NCBI GenBank assembly: GCA_027596195.1
Contig: JADGJG010000138.1
Location: forward strand, 1-38,043
DNA length: 38,043 bases
Direction: 5' to 3'
Source: Podochytrium sp. JEL0797
Taxonomy: Eukaryota; Chytridiomycota; Chytridiomycetes; Chytridiales; Chytriomycetaceae
A program made the position numbers and the translations under genes. The stretch's first letter is position 1. The number at the start of each line of letters is the position of its first letter. This document shows positions 20,543 to 30,639 of this stretch, piece by piece. The notes under the pieces were generated by a model. It searched no databases. It saw only the letters and a list, made by a program, of their open reading frames with translations, and had not been told where the DNA came from.

Positions 20543-22865
20543 ATGCAAAATAAGAACCGACCCTCTGCACTGCGATCTGGCGACACTGCATCGGCAACTG
20601 CACCAGCAGCAAACACACTCCCGCATGTTCTCGACAGCGAAGTCGTTGCGTCACTTGTCGTTGGGTGGCTTGACACTGCGAGTGTGCTGCGGCTGTCGTG
20701 TGTGCTGCGCGTGCTGCGCGGCGTTGTTGGTGCGGCGGCGCGCGTGGCTGCGGCAGAGGCGGGCGTGGCCGTGGTGGGCACTCGGCGGCTTCCGCGGCAA
20801 AGACGCAACGTGTGGTCTTTCCTTGCGCTGAGCGACGAAGACGCCAAGTGCCCTGGCTATGTCGTTGCGCTGCTTTCGCTGCAGACACAACTGCGCTGCG
20901 ACTTTAAAGTGTCTCTGAACGGCACCGGCGCCGTCGAGCGCTTTGCCGAACTCGTCGCGTGGCGCAGCAACGTCGAAATCAACGTCGACGACCAGCACTG
21001 CGACACTACAAAACGCATCCTCGTCGCAATCCCTGCTCGCCTCAACCCAACGAAAATCATACTCGACTCGCTGCTGCTCGAAGACCATGAAGCAATACAA
21101 CTCATCAAAAAGCTGTATCCGAAAACAACTACTCCACGGAAAATCAACGCCGCCCAATCCACCACTTTGCCACAAATCGATCAACAACCCCAAGTCCAAA
21201 CATGTCCCCAATGCAATGCACCCATCCCTGCACGCCCACAGCAACACTTCTTCAGCAACAACAACAACAAACACAGACCTTTTCAGCAAAACCAAAACAG
21301 CAATCTTCAGCAAAACAACTACTACTCCCATCGCGCCCGTGGTTCCGGTGCCTCTTATCGCGGAGGAAACCGTGGAGGAGGAAACGGCGGCGGTGGATAC
21401 AGACGTCACCCTCCAACCATCCGCTGCAAAGTCTGCAACTTTATCCTCCCACCTCCACCCCCCATAGCCATTGCCGTGTCACCAGCCAGCTCCACTCCGA
21501 TAACCCCGCATCACCACTCGACACCAGGCTCCTCATGGAACGCCACGAATCCCGATCTTGAATTTGACGAGTGGGGTCCCGCCCTGCAAGAGATTGAAAA
21601 CGGGTCCTCCTCATCCTCGTCTCCACCGCCCCACGCATCCTGTTTGTCTGCCGGCTCCTTGTCCACCGCATCCTCCTTTTCATCAGCCTGCAGTCCCACT
21701 TCGCCAACAACCCCGCAACCCACAACCACCACGATTGCGCGCTTTTCGCTCGCACAGAGCACTAGCGACATAGTTACTGGACGTTGGCAATTTCTCGAAA
21801 CCTTGTGTCTGATGGACTGTCTGTTGACGGATGCGAGTCTGGAGGTGATTTGCGAGCGCGTAGTTACCGTTTGTCACGCGTTGTGCGTATTGGATTTGAG
21901 AGGCAATGAGTTTACGGAAGCAGGTACACCATTTTCTTTTTTGTTATTGGGATTCTCCAACGAGATTTCGGACGATCACATTGGCTTGCCGGTCGGAAAA
22001 AGAAATACTCATCCACAACCCCACCCCACCCGCAGGAACCACCATCCTCGCCCAAACCCTCCCCCCGAGCAACATCACAACCCTCAACCTCTCCTCCACC
22101 CACCTCACCGACACCTCCCTCCTCCCCCTCACAACCACCCTCCCCCTCACCTCCCTCACGCACCTCCATCTCTCTGACAACAAAATCACCCACGCCGCCA
22201 TGCACCCCTTCTCCATCGCCCTAAGTACAACCCCGCACCGCCTCCTCCACCTCGACCTTGCGAACAACACAGGGATCGGAGACCTCGGTGCGCAACGGAT
22301 CGTTTCGGCGCTATGGCATGGGATCCCGTTGGACACGATCGTGTTGGATAAGTGTAATATCGGGTATAAAGCCGTAGACCAGCTCGGCCGCGTATTGGGA
22401 ACGAGTCGCGTGCGTGTGATCAAGATTTCGGAGAACCCGCGAATCGGGCCCCCCGGTATGACGCGGCTTGCGGAAGGGTTGATGAAGGGTGGGGCGAAGC
22501 AGAGGGTCGAGGAGGTTTGGATTGGCGGTGGGAATGCGGGGGATTCGGGTTGTCGCGCGATTCTCCAAGCTTGTCGCGACAGTCGTATTCGCGTTCTCGA
22601 TCTGCGGGATAATCAAATGACGAATGAAGGGGCCAAAGTGTTGGCGGGGGTGATTGCTGCGGAGGGGAGTTGTTTGGAGAGGGTGTATATTGGGGAGAAT
22701 CGAATTGCGGATGGAGGGGTTGTGGCGGTTGCGAGTGCGTTGGTTGTGAGTTGTGTGGTGGAGCTGGTGTTGGATGGGAATTTGTTGGATGAAAAAGGGG
22801 AGGAGGCATTGAGGAGGGCGTTTTTGGAGGTGAAGAGGGAGAGGAATGTGAGGATTTCGTGGTGA
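20543..22865 (+). CDS. Large leucine-rich-repeat protein with F-box-like N-terminus
   Basis: 736 residues from two exons, 20543-21923 and 22036-22865, joined in phase 1. Residues ~28-60 (SEVVASLVVGWLDTASVLRL) resemble an F-box, which would make it a possible substrate receptor of an SCF ubiquitin ligase, but the match is weak. The middle is low-complexity: Gln/Asn-rich, a Gly/Arg-rich patch, long Ser and Pro runs, and two CxxC pairs (CPQC at about 221, CKVC at about 294) that could form a zinc ribbon. The C-terminal part, from about 425, consists of ribonuclease-inhibitor-type leucine-rich repeats (LDLRGNEFTEAG, LHLSDNKITHAA, LDLRDNQMTNEGA, VYIGENRIADGG, LVLDGNLLDEKG). No catalytic domain seen. 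Ortholog not recognised. Confidence 0.8.
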
Positions 22866-22993
22866 TTGGGTTGGCGGTGGTTGGTTTTTTTTATTTTTTT
22901 TGCTTTTGTTCCCGATTAAACTCAAAGGCAGTGGAGAAGAGAAAAGAGACGAGAGAAAAGGAGAGAGAGAGACGAGGAGAGATTCCGCAAAAA

Positions 22994-24266
22994 ATGACGG
23001 GAAAACGCAAGGAGACCCACCCGACCACCAGCTTCACCATCTCCGTGCCTTGCTCCACGGCCAACCTCGGACCCGGCTTCGACACACTCGGATGTGGACT
23101 CAGCATGCGCATGAGCGTGGTCGTGTCGTTCCCGCAGGGCGAGGGCGCCAGCGGCCTGACCGTGTCATACACGGGCGACAGTGCACACACTGTTCCACTG
23201 GACCCCACACTCAACCTCGTGACCAAGACGGCGATCCAGACTGCATCTTCATTCGGTCAGCTCCTCCCGACCCCGATGCATGTGGCCATTGAGAACCCGA
23301 TTCCGTTGGTGAGATTTTCGGGCGTTATCTATCACTTCAGTGATACGCGACTTTATCTGCCCCTCCGCCATGACACGCGACTCTTTTACCATGTTCCGAT
23401 CACATTAAGCTTACTCTGTTCTCATTCTTGTCCCCCAGGGCCGCGGCCTCGGATCCTCCGGCTCCGCCGTAGTCGCCGGCGTCCTCCTCGCCAACGAATC
23501 CCTCAGCCTCAACATGGACACCCAACGCATCCTCGACTACTGCCTCCAAATCGAAGGCCACCCAGACAACATCACAGCCTCCATCCTCGGCGGCTTCGTG
23601 GCCTCCTACAAACGCGACAACCCGTCCCCACCACCCCCCAAAACCGACTCCCTCGCTTACACCTCTACTTACCACACCCTCTACCCCACTCTCCCCCCCT
23701 TCCCCGCCCCGGCACTCCACCTCGGAACCCACAAACGCCTCCCCGTGTCCCCCACCCTCAAATTCGTGGTCACCATCCCCGAATTCGAGCTCCAAACAAA
23801 ACTCGCACGCAGCGTCCTCCCAAACTCGTACACAAAACCCGACGTCATTTTCAACCTCCAACGCGTGGCGGTCCTCGTATCGACCCTCGTCTCCTCCGCG
23901 ACGGACCCACACGCCCTCGACGACCCTGCCGTGATTGCCGAATCGATGCAGGACCGCGTGCATCAGACGTACCGTCAACATCTCGTGCCTGGGCTTTCTG
24001 AGATTCTGCAGTTGTCGTACAAGACGTTGCCGGGGTTGTTGGGTGTGTGTGTGAGTGGGGCGGGGCCGACTGTTTTGTGTTTGGCGACGGGGAATTTTGA
24101 GGCGATTGGGCAGGCGGTGGTGGATATTTTTGGGAAGCATAGTGTTGAGGAGGCGCCGGGGTATGATGCTGGGAAGGCGAATGGGCATGGGGGGAAGAAG
24201 ACGCCGATTAAGGCTTCTTTTAAAGTGTTGGAGGTTTCTAAGGATGGGTTTCTTGTGACTCGTTAG
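22994..24266 (+). CDS. THR1: Homoserine kinase
   Basis: Cytosolic GHMP-family kinase that phosphorylates L-homoserine with ATP, the penultimate step of threonine synthesis. Two exons, 22994-23308 and 23439-24266, join in phase 0 into 380 residues (yeast Thr1 is 357). Visible motifs are the N-terminal GHMP block [16 protein letters not shown], the ATP-binding loop [16 protein letters not shown] (about 104-119), which is split by the intron right after [15 protein letters not shown], and the C-terminal [14 protein letters not shown]. The extra length lies in a Pro/Thr-rich insertion after KRDNPSP and in a His/Gly/Lys segment near the C-terminus. The start is the first ATG that leads into the GHMP fold. 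Its presence argues for a fungus, plant or protist rather than an animal. Confidence 0.95.
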
Positions 24267-24302
24267 CGAAAGGACATTCTTGTTGCCTGGACGTGGGGGC
24301 AA

Positions 24303-24308
24303 AATAAA
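24303..24308 (+). terminator. AATAAA polyadenylation signal of THR1
   Basis: Exact AATAAA 36 bp after the stop codon at 24264-24266, followed by T-rich DNA. Confidence 0.55.
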
Positions 24309-24408
24309 AGTTGTTGTGTTTCTTCATTTTTGCGTGATTCTTTGCCGTTGGTTTTTTTTTTGTTTTTTTGTTTTTTTTTTCTCGCAATTTTTTTTCGAAC
24401 CAAACCGA

Positions 24409-25325
24409 ATGTCATTCCGTGGAAACTCAAGAGGCGGCGGTGGTAGAGGAGGCGGTGATCGTGGTGGACGTGGAGGAGGTTTCCGTGGCGGTCGTGGAGG
24501 CGGTCGTGGAGGGTTCGGTGCCCCAATGGGACCCCCTGACTCGGTCTTGGGTGAGTTTTTGGCGTTCTCCCCCGCACGGTTGTTTGACTACCCATCTTAC
24601 CGCATTCTCTTTCCGCCAGCAATGGGAGCTTTCATGCACGCGTGTGAGGGTGAACTCGTTTGCAAATCCACCAACACCAAGGTTAGAATCTTCGTGATCA
24701 CGAAAACACCCTTTGTCCCCAAATACTTATCTACCCCCCCCCCCCCTTCCCCATTCCATAGATCCCCTACTTCAACGCCCCCATCTACCTCGAAAACAAG
24801 ACGCAAATCGGCAAAGTCGATGAAATCCTGGGACCCCTGAACGAAGTGTTTTTCACCGTCAAGCTGCAAGAAGGTGCTGTCGCCACGAGTTTCAAAAAGG
24901 ACGATACAGTGTTTATTGCGCCAGACAAGTTGTTGCCGTTGGATCGGTTCTTGCCAAAGCCGAAGGTGGTTGGTGGAAAAAGTGAGTTTGACCCCCCCCC
25001 CAGGCTTGAAAAAAAAAAAAAGAAAGCGTGGTGACTAACTTATTCCCTTTCCCCTTTCCCTCACTACACAGCCAAGCCAAGCGGTATGCAAGGAAGAGTC
25101 GAGAAGCGTGGCGGCGGTAGAGGAGGTTTCGCCCCGCGTGGAGGACGCGGAGGATTCGCCCCTCGCGGAGGACGCGGCGGGTTCGGCGGAGGCGACCGTG
25201 GTGGTCGTGGAGGAGGTCGTGGAGGATTCGGAGGCGACCGTGGAGGTCGTGGAGGAGGTTTTGCGCCCCGTGGAGGACGTGGTGGGTTTGGTGGCGGGCG
25301 AGGTGGAGCTCGTGGAGGATTCTAA
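24409..25325 (+). CDS. GAR1: Gar1, H/ACA snoRNP subunit
   Basis: Core protein of H/ACA small nucleolar ribonucleoproteins, which guide pseudouridylation of rRNA; acts in the nucleolus. Four exons, 24409-24550, 24620-24681, 24762-24981 and 25072-25325, join in consistent phase into 225 residues, near the yeast length. An N-terminal Gly/Arg-rich domain (about 5-40) precedes the conserved core (about 48-140: [57 protein letters not shown]). A long C-terminal RGG domain follows (about 150-225, built of [12 protein letters not shown] units). The introns contain pure C tracts directly before or near the acceptor (24735-24746, 24992-25001). The RGG domains are typical targets of arginine methylation. 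Confidence 0.95.
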
Positions 25326-25494
25326 AATGTTGTATTTGGGCTTTTCTTCGCCGCTGTTTGTCTTTTTTTCTGTTTTTTTTCCGTTCCCTTCAAAAAGTAA
25401 TCACTGATAATTACAAGTAATGCGGGTGGAGTGAAATGAGGGAGTGGTGGTTGGTTGGAGAAAAAGTGTGACTGAAAAATAAAACCTCCCTCCA

Positions 25495-26044
25495 ATGCCT
25501 GAACGCAAGATCTCCGTCCTCTTTGTCTGCCTCGGCAACATTTGCCGCTCCCCCATGGCTGAAGCCGTGTTTGCCCAAACCGTGCGTGACTCGGGTCTCG
25601 AATCCACCTTTTCCAAGATTGATTCGGCCGGCACAGCGGGGTACCACGTTGGCAATGCACCAGGTACCCTTCTCCCACCTTACTTGACTCTCGATCCGCA
25701 TCGACCGAGCCCCATGAACCATTTTTGACTCCCCCTCAGATTCACGAAGTGTCGCCACATGCAAAAACCATGGCATCCCAGTCTCCCACCGCGCCCAAAA
25801 AGTCTCCCCCAACCACTTCCACGAATTCGATTACCTCCTCTGCATGGACGAATCGAATCTCAACGACCTCAAGCGCGCGCAGCCGAAAGGATCGAAAGCC
25901 GTCGTAAAGCTGTTTGGCGAGTTTGATGCGCAGGGGGAACGGATTATTGAGGATCCGTATTATGGCGGGGATGAGGGGTTTGAGCATAATTTCTTGCAGG
26001 TGGGGAGGTGTTCGAGGGGGTTTTTGGAGAGTTTGGGGTTGTGA
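25495..26044 (+). CDS. LTP1: Low-molecular-weight protein tyrosine phosphatase
   Basis: Cytosolic acid phosphatase of the LMW-PTP family acting on phosphotyrosine. Two exons, 25495-25663 and 25740-26044, join in phase 1 into 157 residues, the family's usual length. The P-loop near the N-terminus is VCLGNICRSPMAE with nucleophile Cys12 and Arg18. The general acid is Asp128 in the DPYYGGDEGFE motif. SAGTAGYHVGNAPDSR and SHRAQKV are also typical. Its nearest same-strand neighbour, GAR1, is unrelated in function. Confidence 0.95.
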
Positions 26045-26070
26045 AAAGGGACTTTTTGAGCTGAAAGGAG

Positions 26071-26076
26071 AATAAA
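26071..26076 (+). terminator. AATAAA polyadenylation signal of the LMW-PTP gene
   Basis: Exact AATAAA 26 bp after the stop codon at 26042-26044. Confidence 0.55.
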
Positions 26077-26142
26077 CGAGCTCGGATATTCCACCGGCGC
26101 TCTTGTCATGCTCTTCGCAGCGAAACACTAGACATTCTAAAA

Positions 26143-28146
26143 TCATGCGCTGGCCATCAGCTGTTGAATTTGCAACCGCAATTTCTTTGATCGCGGATTG
26201 ACTGGCTGGTGGCAGATGCGAGCTTTGAAATCTCGATAAAACGCAACAGAAGACTTGCTTCCCAGAATCCATTGTTTCCTTGTCTTGAGACATGCCATGT
26301 CACAGTACGGAGGGTTCCAGTATGCCGTGGCCAGGTGAACTCCAGGATATTCACAATCCACACAAGTTGAGAATATTGAGGGACCGAAACGAACCCCGAA
26401 AGACGAACCGACAAAAGCTGGATCCAAAATGTACTGCAGCGAGGAAAATGACCTCGGTCGGGGAAGCGAGTGAGGGTGTGGAAGGGAGGGGCGGACAGGT
26501 GAACGAGACACAACATGCTGGTGACGGGGCTGCTGATTCTCTATTGGGGTTCGAGCCTGAAGACTTGCGTGTTGAGTTTCAGAAGATCACCGAGCTGCGT
26601 TTCCCTTCATCCCTTTTCCCAGTTTCAAGGCGCTGACCATTAATGTTACTCGAAGTATCCACCACACACTCTGCCTGGCCCATTTTCTCCCTGAAAACGC
26701 AATCAAATCGGCCAATTCTTTTTCCAAGCATTAAACCATTTTACATTATTTGCAAGTGAGAGATTTGAATATATATAGTTTTTCGACCCATTTTCAGCCC
26801 CAACCATTCTGAAAAAGAACAAAATCCAGCGAATTTGACACTCATCTTCATTCTCATGTCATCTCGCTGAGACTCAATAATTTTCAGCCCCTCTCCATGA
26901 CGTGGATCCTTCAAGTAAATGAAATTGAAAGAAATACCACTCCGCACCCCCCGACTGTAATTTTGTCTTCTTTGCAGCCACCGACTCCATTGACCCACCA
27001 CCTCTCTTCCTCGAGTTCAAAGATCTCAGTTTTGGCCCATTTTGGTGAAGTGGAGTCAAAACTTGATACACAGCGCCCATCTGGGATGATGAGCCTTGTG
27101 TCGCTTGTTGAGGAGTGTTGAAGGCTGGAGAATGGGTGGAAGCATGACTGATTCGCGAAACCGCGCTACTGGAGCACTCAATGAGCTCCCCAAGAGGCGT
27201 GGCGGAATGAAAAACACCCCAGCATGTGACCTTGGTGTTGTTGATGACATCCTATCTCCTGGTCTCCCGACAGAGCGTAACGTTGAATTTAGGACTTGGC
27301 CAGCATGAACTTGGCGCCAATGTCGACCTTAATAGTGGGCTTGGTTTGCACGGATGACAAGCTGCGAGAGAATACGAATCGCTTGGCAGCGGAGAGCTGG
27401 GGTTCTTCCTCGGGTTCCAACGGGCCCGGATCGACCACAGTCGCAAAATCTTGATCTGGAGGTTGGGGAATGGAGGGGAGAAAAAATTTGCAGGCACATG
27501 CTGAATCCCCCCTTTCCCCCCTCCCGTCTCCCCAACTCAGGTAGACTCCAAACTCCATAAATTGAGTATCACCCGACACATGAGCTCCCCCACGCTGGCG
27601 CGTCAATCTCTGCCAGAGGCAAGTTCTCGGTCAACCTGTGGAGCCGCTTCTCCAAAGCCGAAGCATTGAGCCACTGGCGCTCCTTGAATATGAGTTTGAA
27701 CTTCCATTCGTGAAGGTCAGCAATCTTGATGCTGCTTCCATCTTGATGCGTAAGGACGGAGTTCGGGCCTACTAATGGACACGCTCCTTTTCCCACCGGT
27801 CAGCTCGCGCAAACCCTTGGCATCAGGTTTCACGAGAGATTTCAACGGCTCGGATGCCAAAAGGGAGCGTGCAAGCTTGTCGATTTGGTCCGGTTTGAGG
27901 AATGGGAGACATTGCCGCATAGCCCTGGGTAGTTTATATGGGTTAGTTGTAGGTGTTGAGGGCCTGATGAGAGAGTGGAGTGCGTGAAGAAGCGGGGTCT
28001 TGGGCAGAAGGATCAGCACCAGCAGCAATGGCGGCTGCAGCCGCGCGAACCTGGGTTGTTTTCGAAGAACCTCCACCCTATCTCTAATCAAGCACAAGTA
28101 AGGAATCAGGCACTTACCACTGAGGATTTCTTTTTTGGATATTCAT
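26143..28146 (-). CDS. Unrecognised, fragmented gene or pseudogene
   Basis: Minus-strand coding signal that I cannot assign. A possible start is the ATG at 28146 (MNIQKRNPQ, then GTAAGT). Convincing pieces in order: about 27797-27924, preceded by a CTAAC branch motif and CAG (MRQCLPFLKPDQIDKLARSLL); about 27590-27770 (IADLHEWKFKLIFKERQWL); about 27540-27600 (GAHVSGDTQFMEFGVYL), spliced in phase to 27303-27455 (QDFATVVDPGPLEPEEE, TIKVDIGAKFML); about 26960-27260 (INNTKVTCWGVFHSATPL, a Ser/Gln-rich stretch, then KLRSLNSRKRGGG). The last piece is 26143-26430, with a CVDC..CDMAC cysteine pattern and a basic C-terminus ending near 26143. Joining the first three pieces needs single-base frame changes or introns under 30 nt, so it may be a decayed gene. 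No homologue or domain recognised. It could also be two genes. Confidence 0.35.
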
Positions 28147-28582
28147 ATTATGAATAGAGAAATTTCAAGGGGGAGCGGGAGGCGGCTCCGAAGACTGCGG
28201 TGGAATAAAATAGAAATCCATGCTGCCGACTGTTGTCAGAGAATGAGAAGCCTTTTCTCTATAACCCTGGAGTAGCAGTTGAGTAACCCTTTGTTTTAGA
28301 AGTTATGGAAAACCCACAGATGGCGGTTATTCGGGATCCCCACCCCCCCAAACCAACATGGTTCGACCTGTAGCGCCTAACTGTTGAGCGCGTTGTTCAA
28401 TTCCTTTTATCTCCTGCGAAAATCAGAACGTAGCTTTGGTCGATCCCAGTAAAACAATTTTGGTAACTTTCTCCACATAGAGAATATAAATCTCTCGGTT
28501 GGTTTCCATTGTTAATTGCACACACAGAGAAACACACTCTCTCCAACCCCGCCCCTCTCCCCCCCCCACCTCATCAAAAAAA
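28147..28582. other. Gene-free spacer
   Basis: No coding frame on either strand that I can support. A sequence resembling a tRNA B box occurs near 28361 but has no matching stems. A short C run lies around 28342-28348 and another near 28560. Nothing else seen. Confidence 0.5.
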
Positions 28583-30300
28583 TCACATCACAATCCTCCC
28601 ACTCTTCTGCTTCTTCTTCAACTCCTGTTTCTGCTTACGCTCATTGAACTTGCGTTGTTCCTCGGCACTCATTTTGCCCACCAGATCGTCCTCCTTCTTT
28701 TTCTGCGCTTGCGTCTTGATTTCCTTGAGCTCCTTTTTGCGCACTTCTTCTTGGGCTTTGAGGATCCGTTCTTCAGCGGCTGTGCGCACTTTTTTGAGTT
28801 TGTGCAGGCCCTGGTGAGTGTTGTCGAAAAAGAAAAAAGGGAGTGAGTTCTGAGCCGGGCAATGGCTGCAACACAAAAAAAACACCCTGCAACTCACCTC
28901 CTGTCCAATCGCCGTCTCCCCATACCAATCCACCACATCCATCACCAACTTGACCAACCGCGCATTCAGCTCCGCAGCCCCAGGAACGCTCTGATCGATC
29001 CGAAGCGTCGCGTGCGTCATTTTCGGGAACGCGCGGAGCTCGTCGATTGTGGCGGGGAGGTCGGCGAGTTTGCCTTGGTCTGTGATGATGAGGGATTCGA
29101 GGAGTGGGGTTGTGAAGGGGGTGCCATTGCCCGTTGGGGTGAGGCCGCAGGAGGCCCAGAGGGTTTCGACAATGTCGCGGTCTGCGAGGACTGGGGGGAA
29201 TGGAGGGGGTTAGTCGAAAAGAGGGACAGGGTATGGGAAGGAGGGTCCGGGTGATTTTTCGGGGAGTTGAGGCAATCTCGTGAGCGCAGGTTCTCGGGGA
29301 ATTCGACATGTTGAAATTGGAGTTTCCCGCACTTGAAAGTCGAGGCCTCCCATCCATCCAACGAGCATTCATACATCCAAATTCTATTGCATCATACGGC
29401 ACATGCAGCTCTCCTCATGATCACGCGTGGTACGCAACTCCAACACACACAAACAGAAACTCAACTGGCATGCGCGAGCTCAGGAGCATCCGTGACAACG
29501 ACAAACTGGTCCTTTGGGAACGGCACGGTCGCACTCAGTTTGGCAGTTTGACCAAAATCGGCCACGTCGTAACGCTTTCGCTTCATGTTGGCGTACTGGT
29601 CCTTGGCAATGATTGCGAAAAAGAGGTTCGGGAGGGAATCGGCCATGTGCAGGTCCATGACGACTGTGTCGTGTTTGACAATGTTGGGGTGGACGGTGGC
29701 CATGTAGGGGTTCGAGAAGATGTAGCCGATGGGGTCGAAGCGCGAGACGAGCTGTCACAGGCGCGAAAAAAGGTACAAATTGGATGGATGGGTTTGCGAG
29801 GAACGGATTAGAGAAGCGAGACAGCAACGAGGGATAGTCACCTTGATGTAGCCATAGACCTTCTTCACGTAGAGCCTCCCCGAAGCGTAAAAGATAAAGT
29901 CGTAGGGCCCGTCACGAATCAGCGAAAAGTTCTTCTCGTCGCCAAAGTGGGCAAAGTTGTTTTGCCAGAGCTGGATGCTCTGCTTCATCCAGGTGGTAGC
30001 AACCTTCTGGTTCACGCGGCGCGTGTAAAAGTGCAGGACGAGAACGGCAGCCAGCACGACCAAGGCCAGTGCTTCGTAGACAAAGTCCATTGGCTTCACA
30101 AGGCCCCAGGCGATGCCGGCGAGGCCGCGCGTGATGCGCGACGCGGAGTGCGGCACGTTGAGCGTGAAGGCAGCGAGGTCGTCAGGCGTGGCCTGCGCGG
30201 CGATGTCCTCAAGCGCCTCGTAATCGTCGTCGTAGTCGCCTTGCGCAACAGCGACAGTGGCGAGGAGTGCGAGGAGTGCGAGAGCCTTGAGTTTGGTCAT
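28583..30300 (-). CDS. CCDC47: CCDC47 family ER membrane protein (DUF1682, PAT complex)
   Basis: ER membrane protein of the CCDC47 family. In animals it works with Asterix in the PAT complex of the multipass translocon, helping insert multi-spanning proteins. Four exons, 29842-30300, 29466-29751, 28898-29190 and 28583-28810, join in consistent phase into 421 residues. Residues 1-19 are a signal peptide (MTKLKALALLALLATVAVA), followed by an acidic luminal stretch (DYDDDYEALED) and one membrane segment at about 73-92. The cytosolic domain has the family blocks LVSRFDPIGYIFSNPYM, HPNIVKHDTVVMDL and KRKRYDVADFG. The C-terminus is a Lys/Glu-rich coiled coil ending in a basic tail. The 275-nt second intron is long for this window and contains an open frame that I regard as chance. 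The start is 35 bp from the divergent MOCS2A start. Confidence 0.92.
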
Positions 30301-30335
30301 GTTTTCGAATCAAGGCAAAAAACACTTTCCCAGAA
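30301..30335. promoter_or_regulatory. 35-bp divergent gap between CCDC47 and MOCS2A starts
   Basis: Only 35 bp separate two start codons pointing in opposite directions, so the transcripts must start within or very near the gap and share control DNA. No TATA box seen. Inferred from layout. Confidence 0.5.
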
Positions 30336-30602
30336 ATGATCACACTCCTCCTCTTCGCCTCTGCGCGAGAACACGCCGACAACGCTGCGTCGCTCTTCTT
30401 TTCAGCCAATGAGATTGCGCGGCCACACGGCGCCGCGCTGACTGTCGCCCACGTCACGGCACACGCCGCCCTGCTCCACCCGCGTCTCACTGCGCTGCTT
30501 CCTTCCTGCATGTTTGCCCTCAACGAAGACTACTGCGACCCAAGCGACAAAGTCAAAGACAAAGACGAAGTCGCAATCATTCCGCCTGTGAGCGGGGGTT
30601 GA
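30336..30602 (+). CDS. MOCS2A: Molybdopterin synthase small subunit (MOCS2A/MoaD-like)
   Basis: Sulfur-carrier subunit of molybdopterin synthase in molybdenum cofactor synthesis. 88 residues, single exon, ubiquitin-like MoaD/ThiS fold. The C-terminus is the diagnostic DEVAIIPPVSGG: the terminal Gly-Gly is directly followed by the stop codon, as required for thiocarboxylation by the MOCS3-type enzyme. The motif FALNEDYCDP also fits the family. The large partner subunit (MOCS2B/MoaE) is not in this window, so the bicistronic arrangement known from animals is not seen here. A working molybdenum cofactor pathway, for example for nitrate reductase or sulfite oxidase, is implied but not shown. Confidence 0.9.
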   Translation: MITLLLFASAREHADNAASLFFSANEIARPHGAALTVAHVTAHAALLHPRLTALLPSCMFALNEDYCDPSDKVKDKDEVAIIPPVSGG

Positions 30603-30639
30603 TCACAAAAAATAAATCGCCGAATCATTGCACCGAATC

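Noticed and set aside
23400..24302. 300-codon open frame on the minus strand
   Set aside because: Antisense to homoserine kinase; the low-complexity composition follows from the G/C-ending codons of THR1.
28355..28375. GGTTCGACCTG, B-box-like on the plus strand
   Set aside because: No T-stem or acceptor-stem pairing and no A box upstream.
29017..29402. Open frames on the minus strand that could be an extra CCDC47 exon
   Set aside because: The family alignment runs directly from VVTDAPEL to the ADRDIVETLW block, and the direct splice is in phase, so this stretch is best read as intron.
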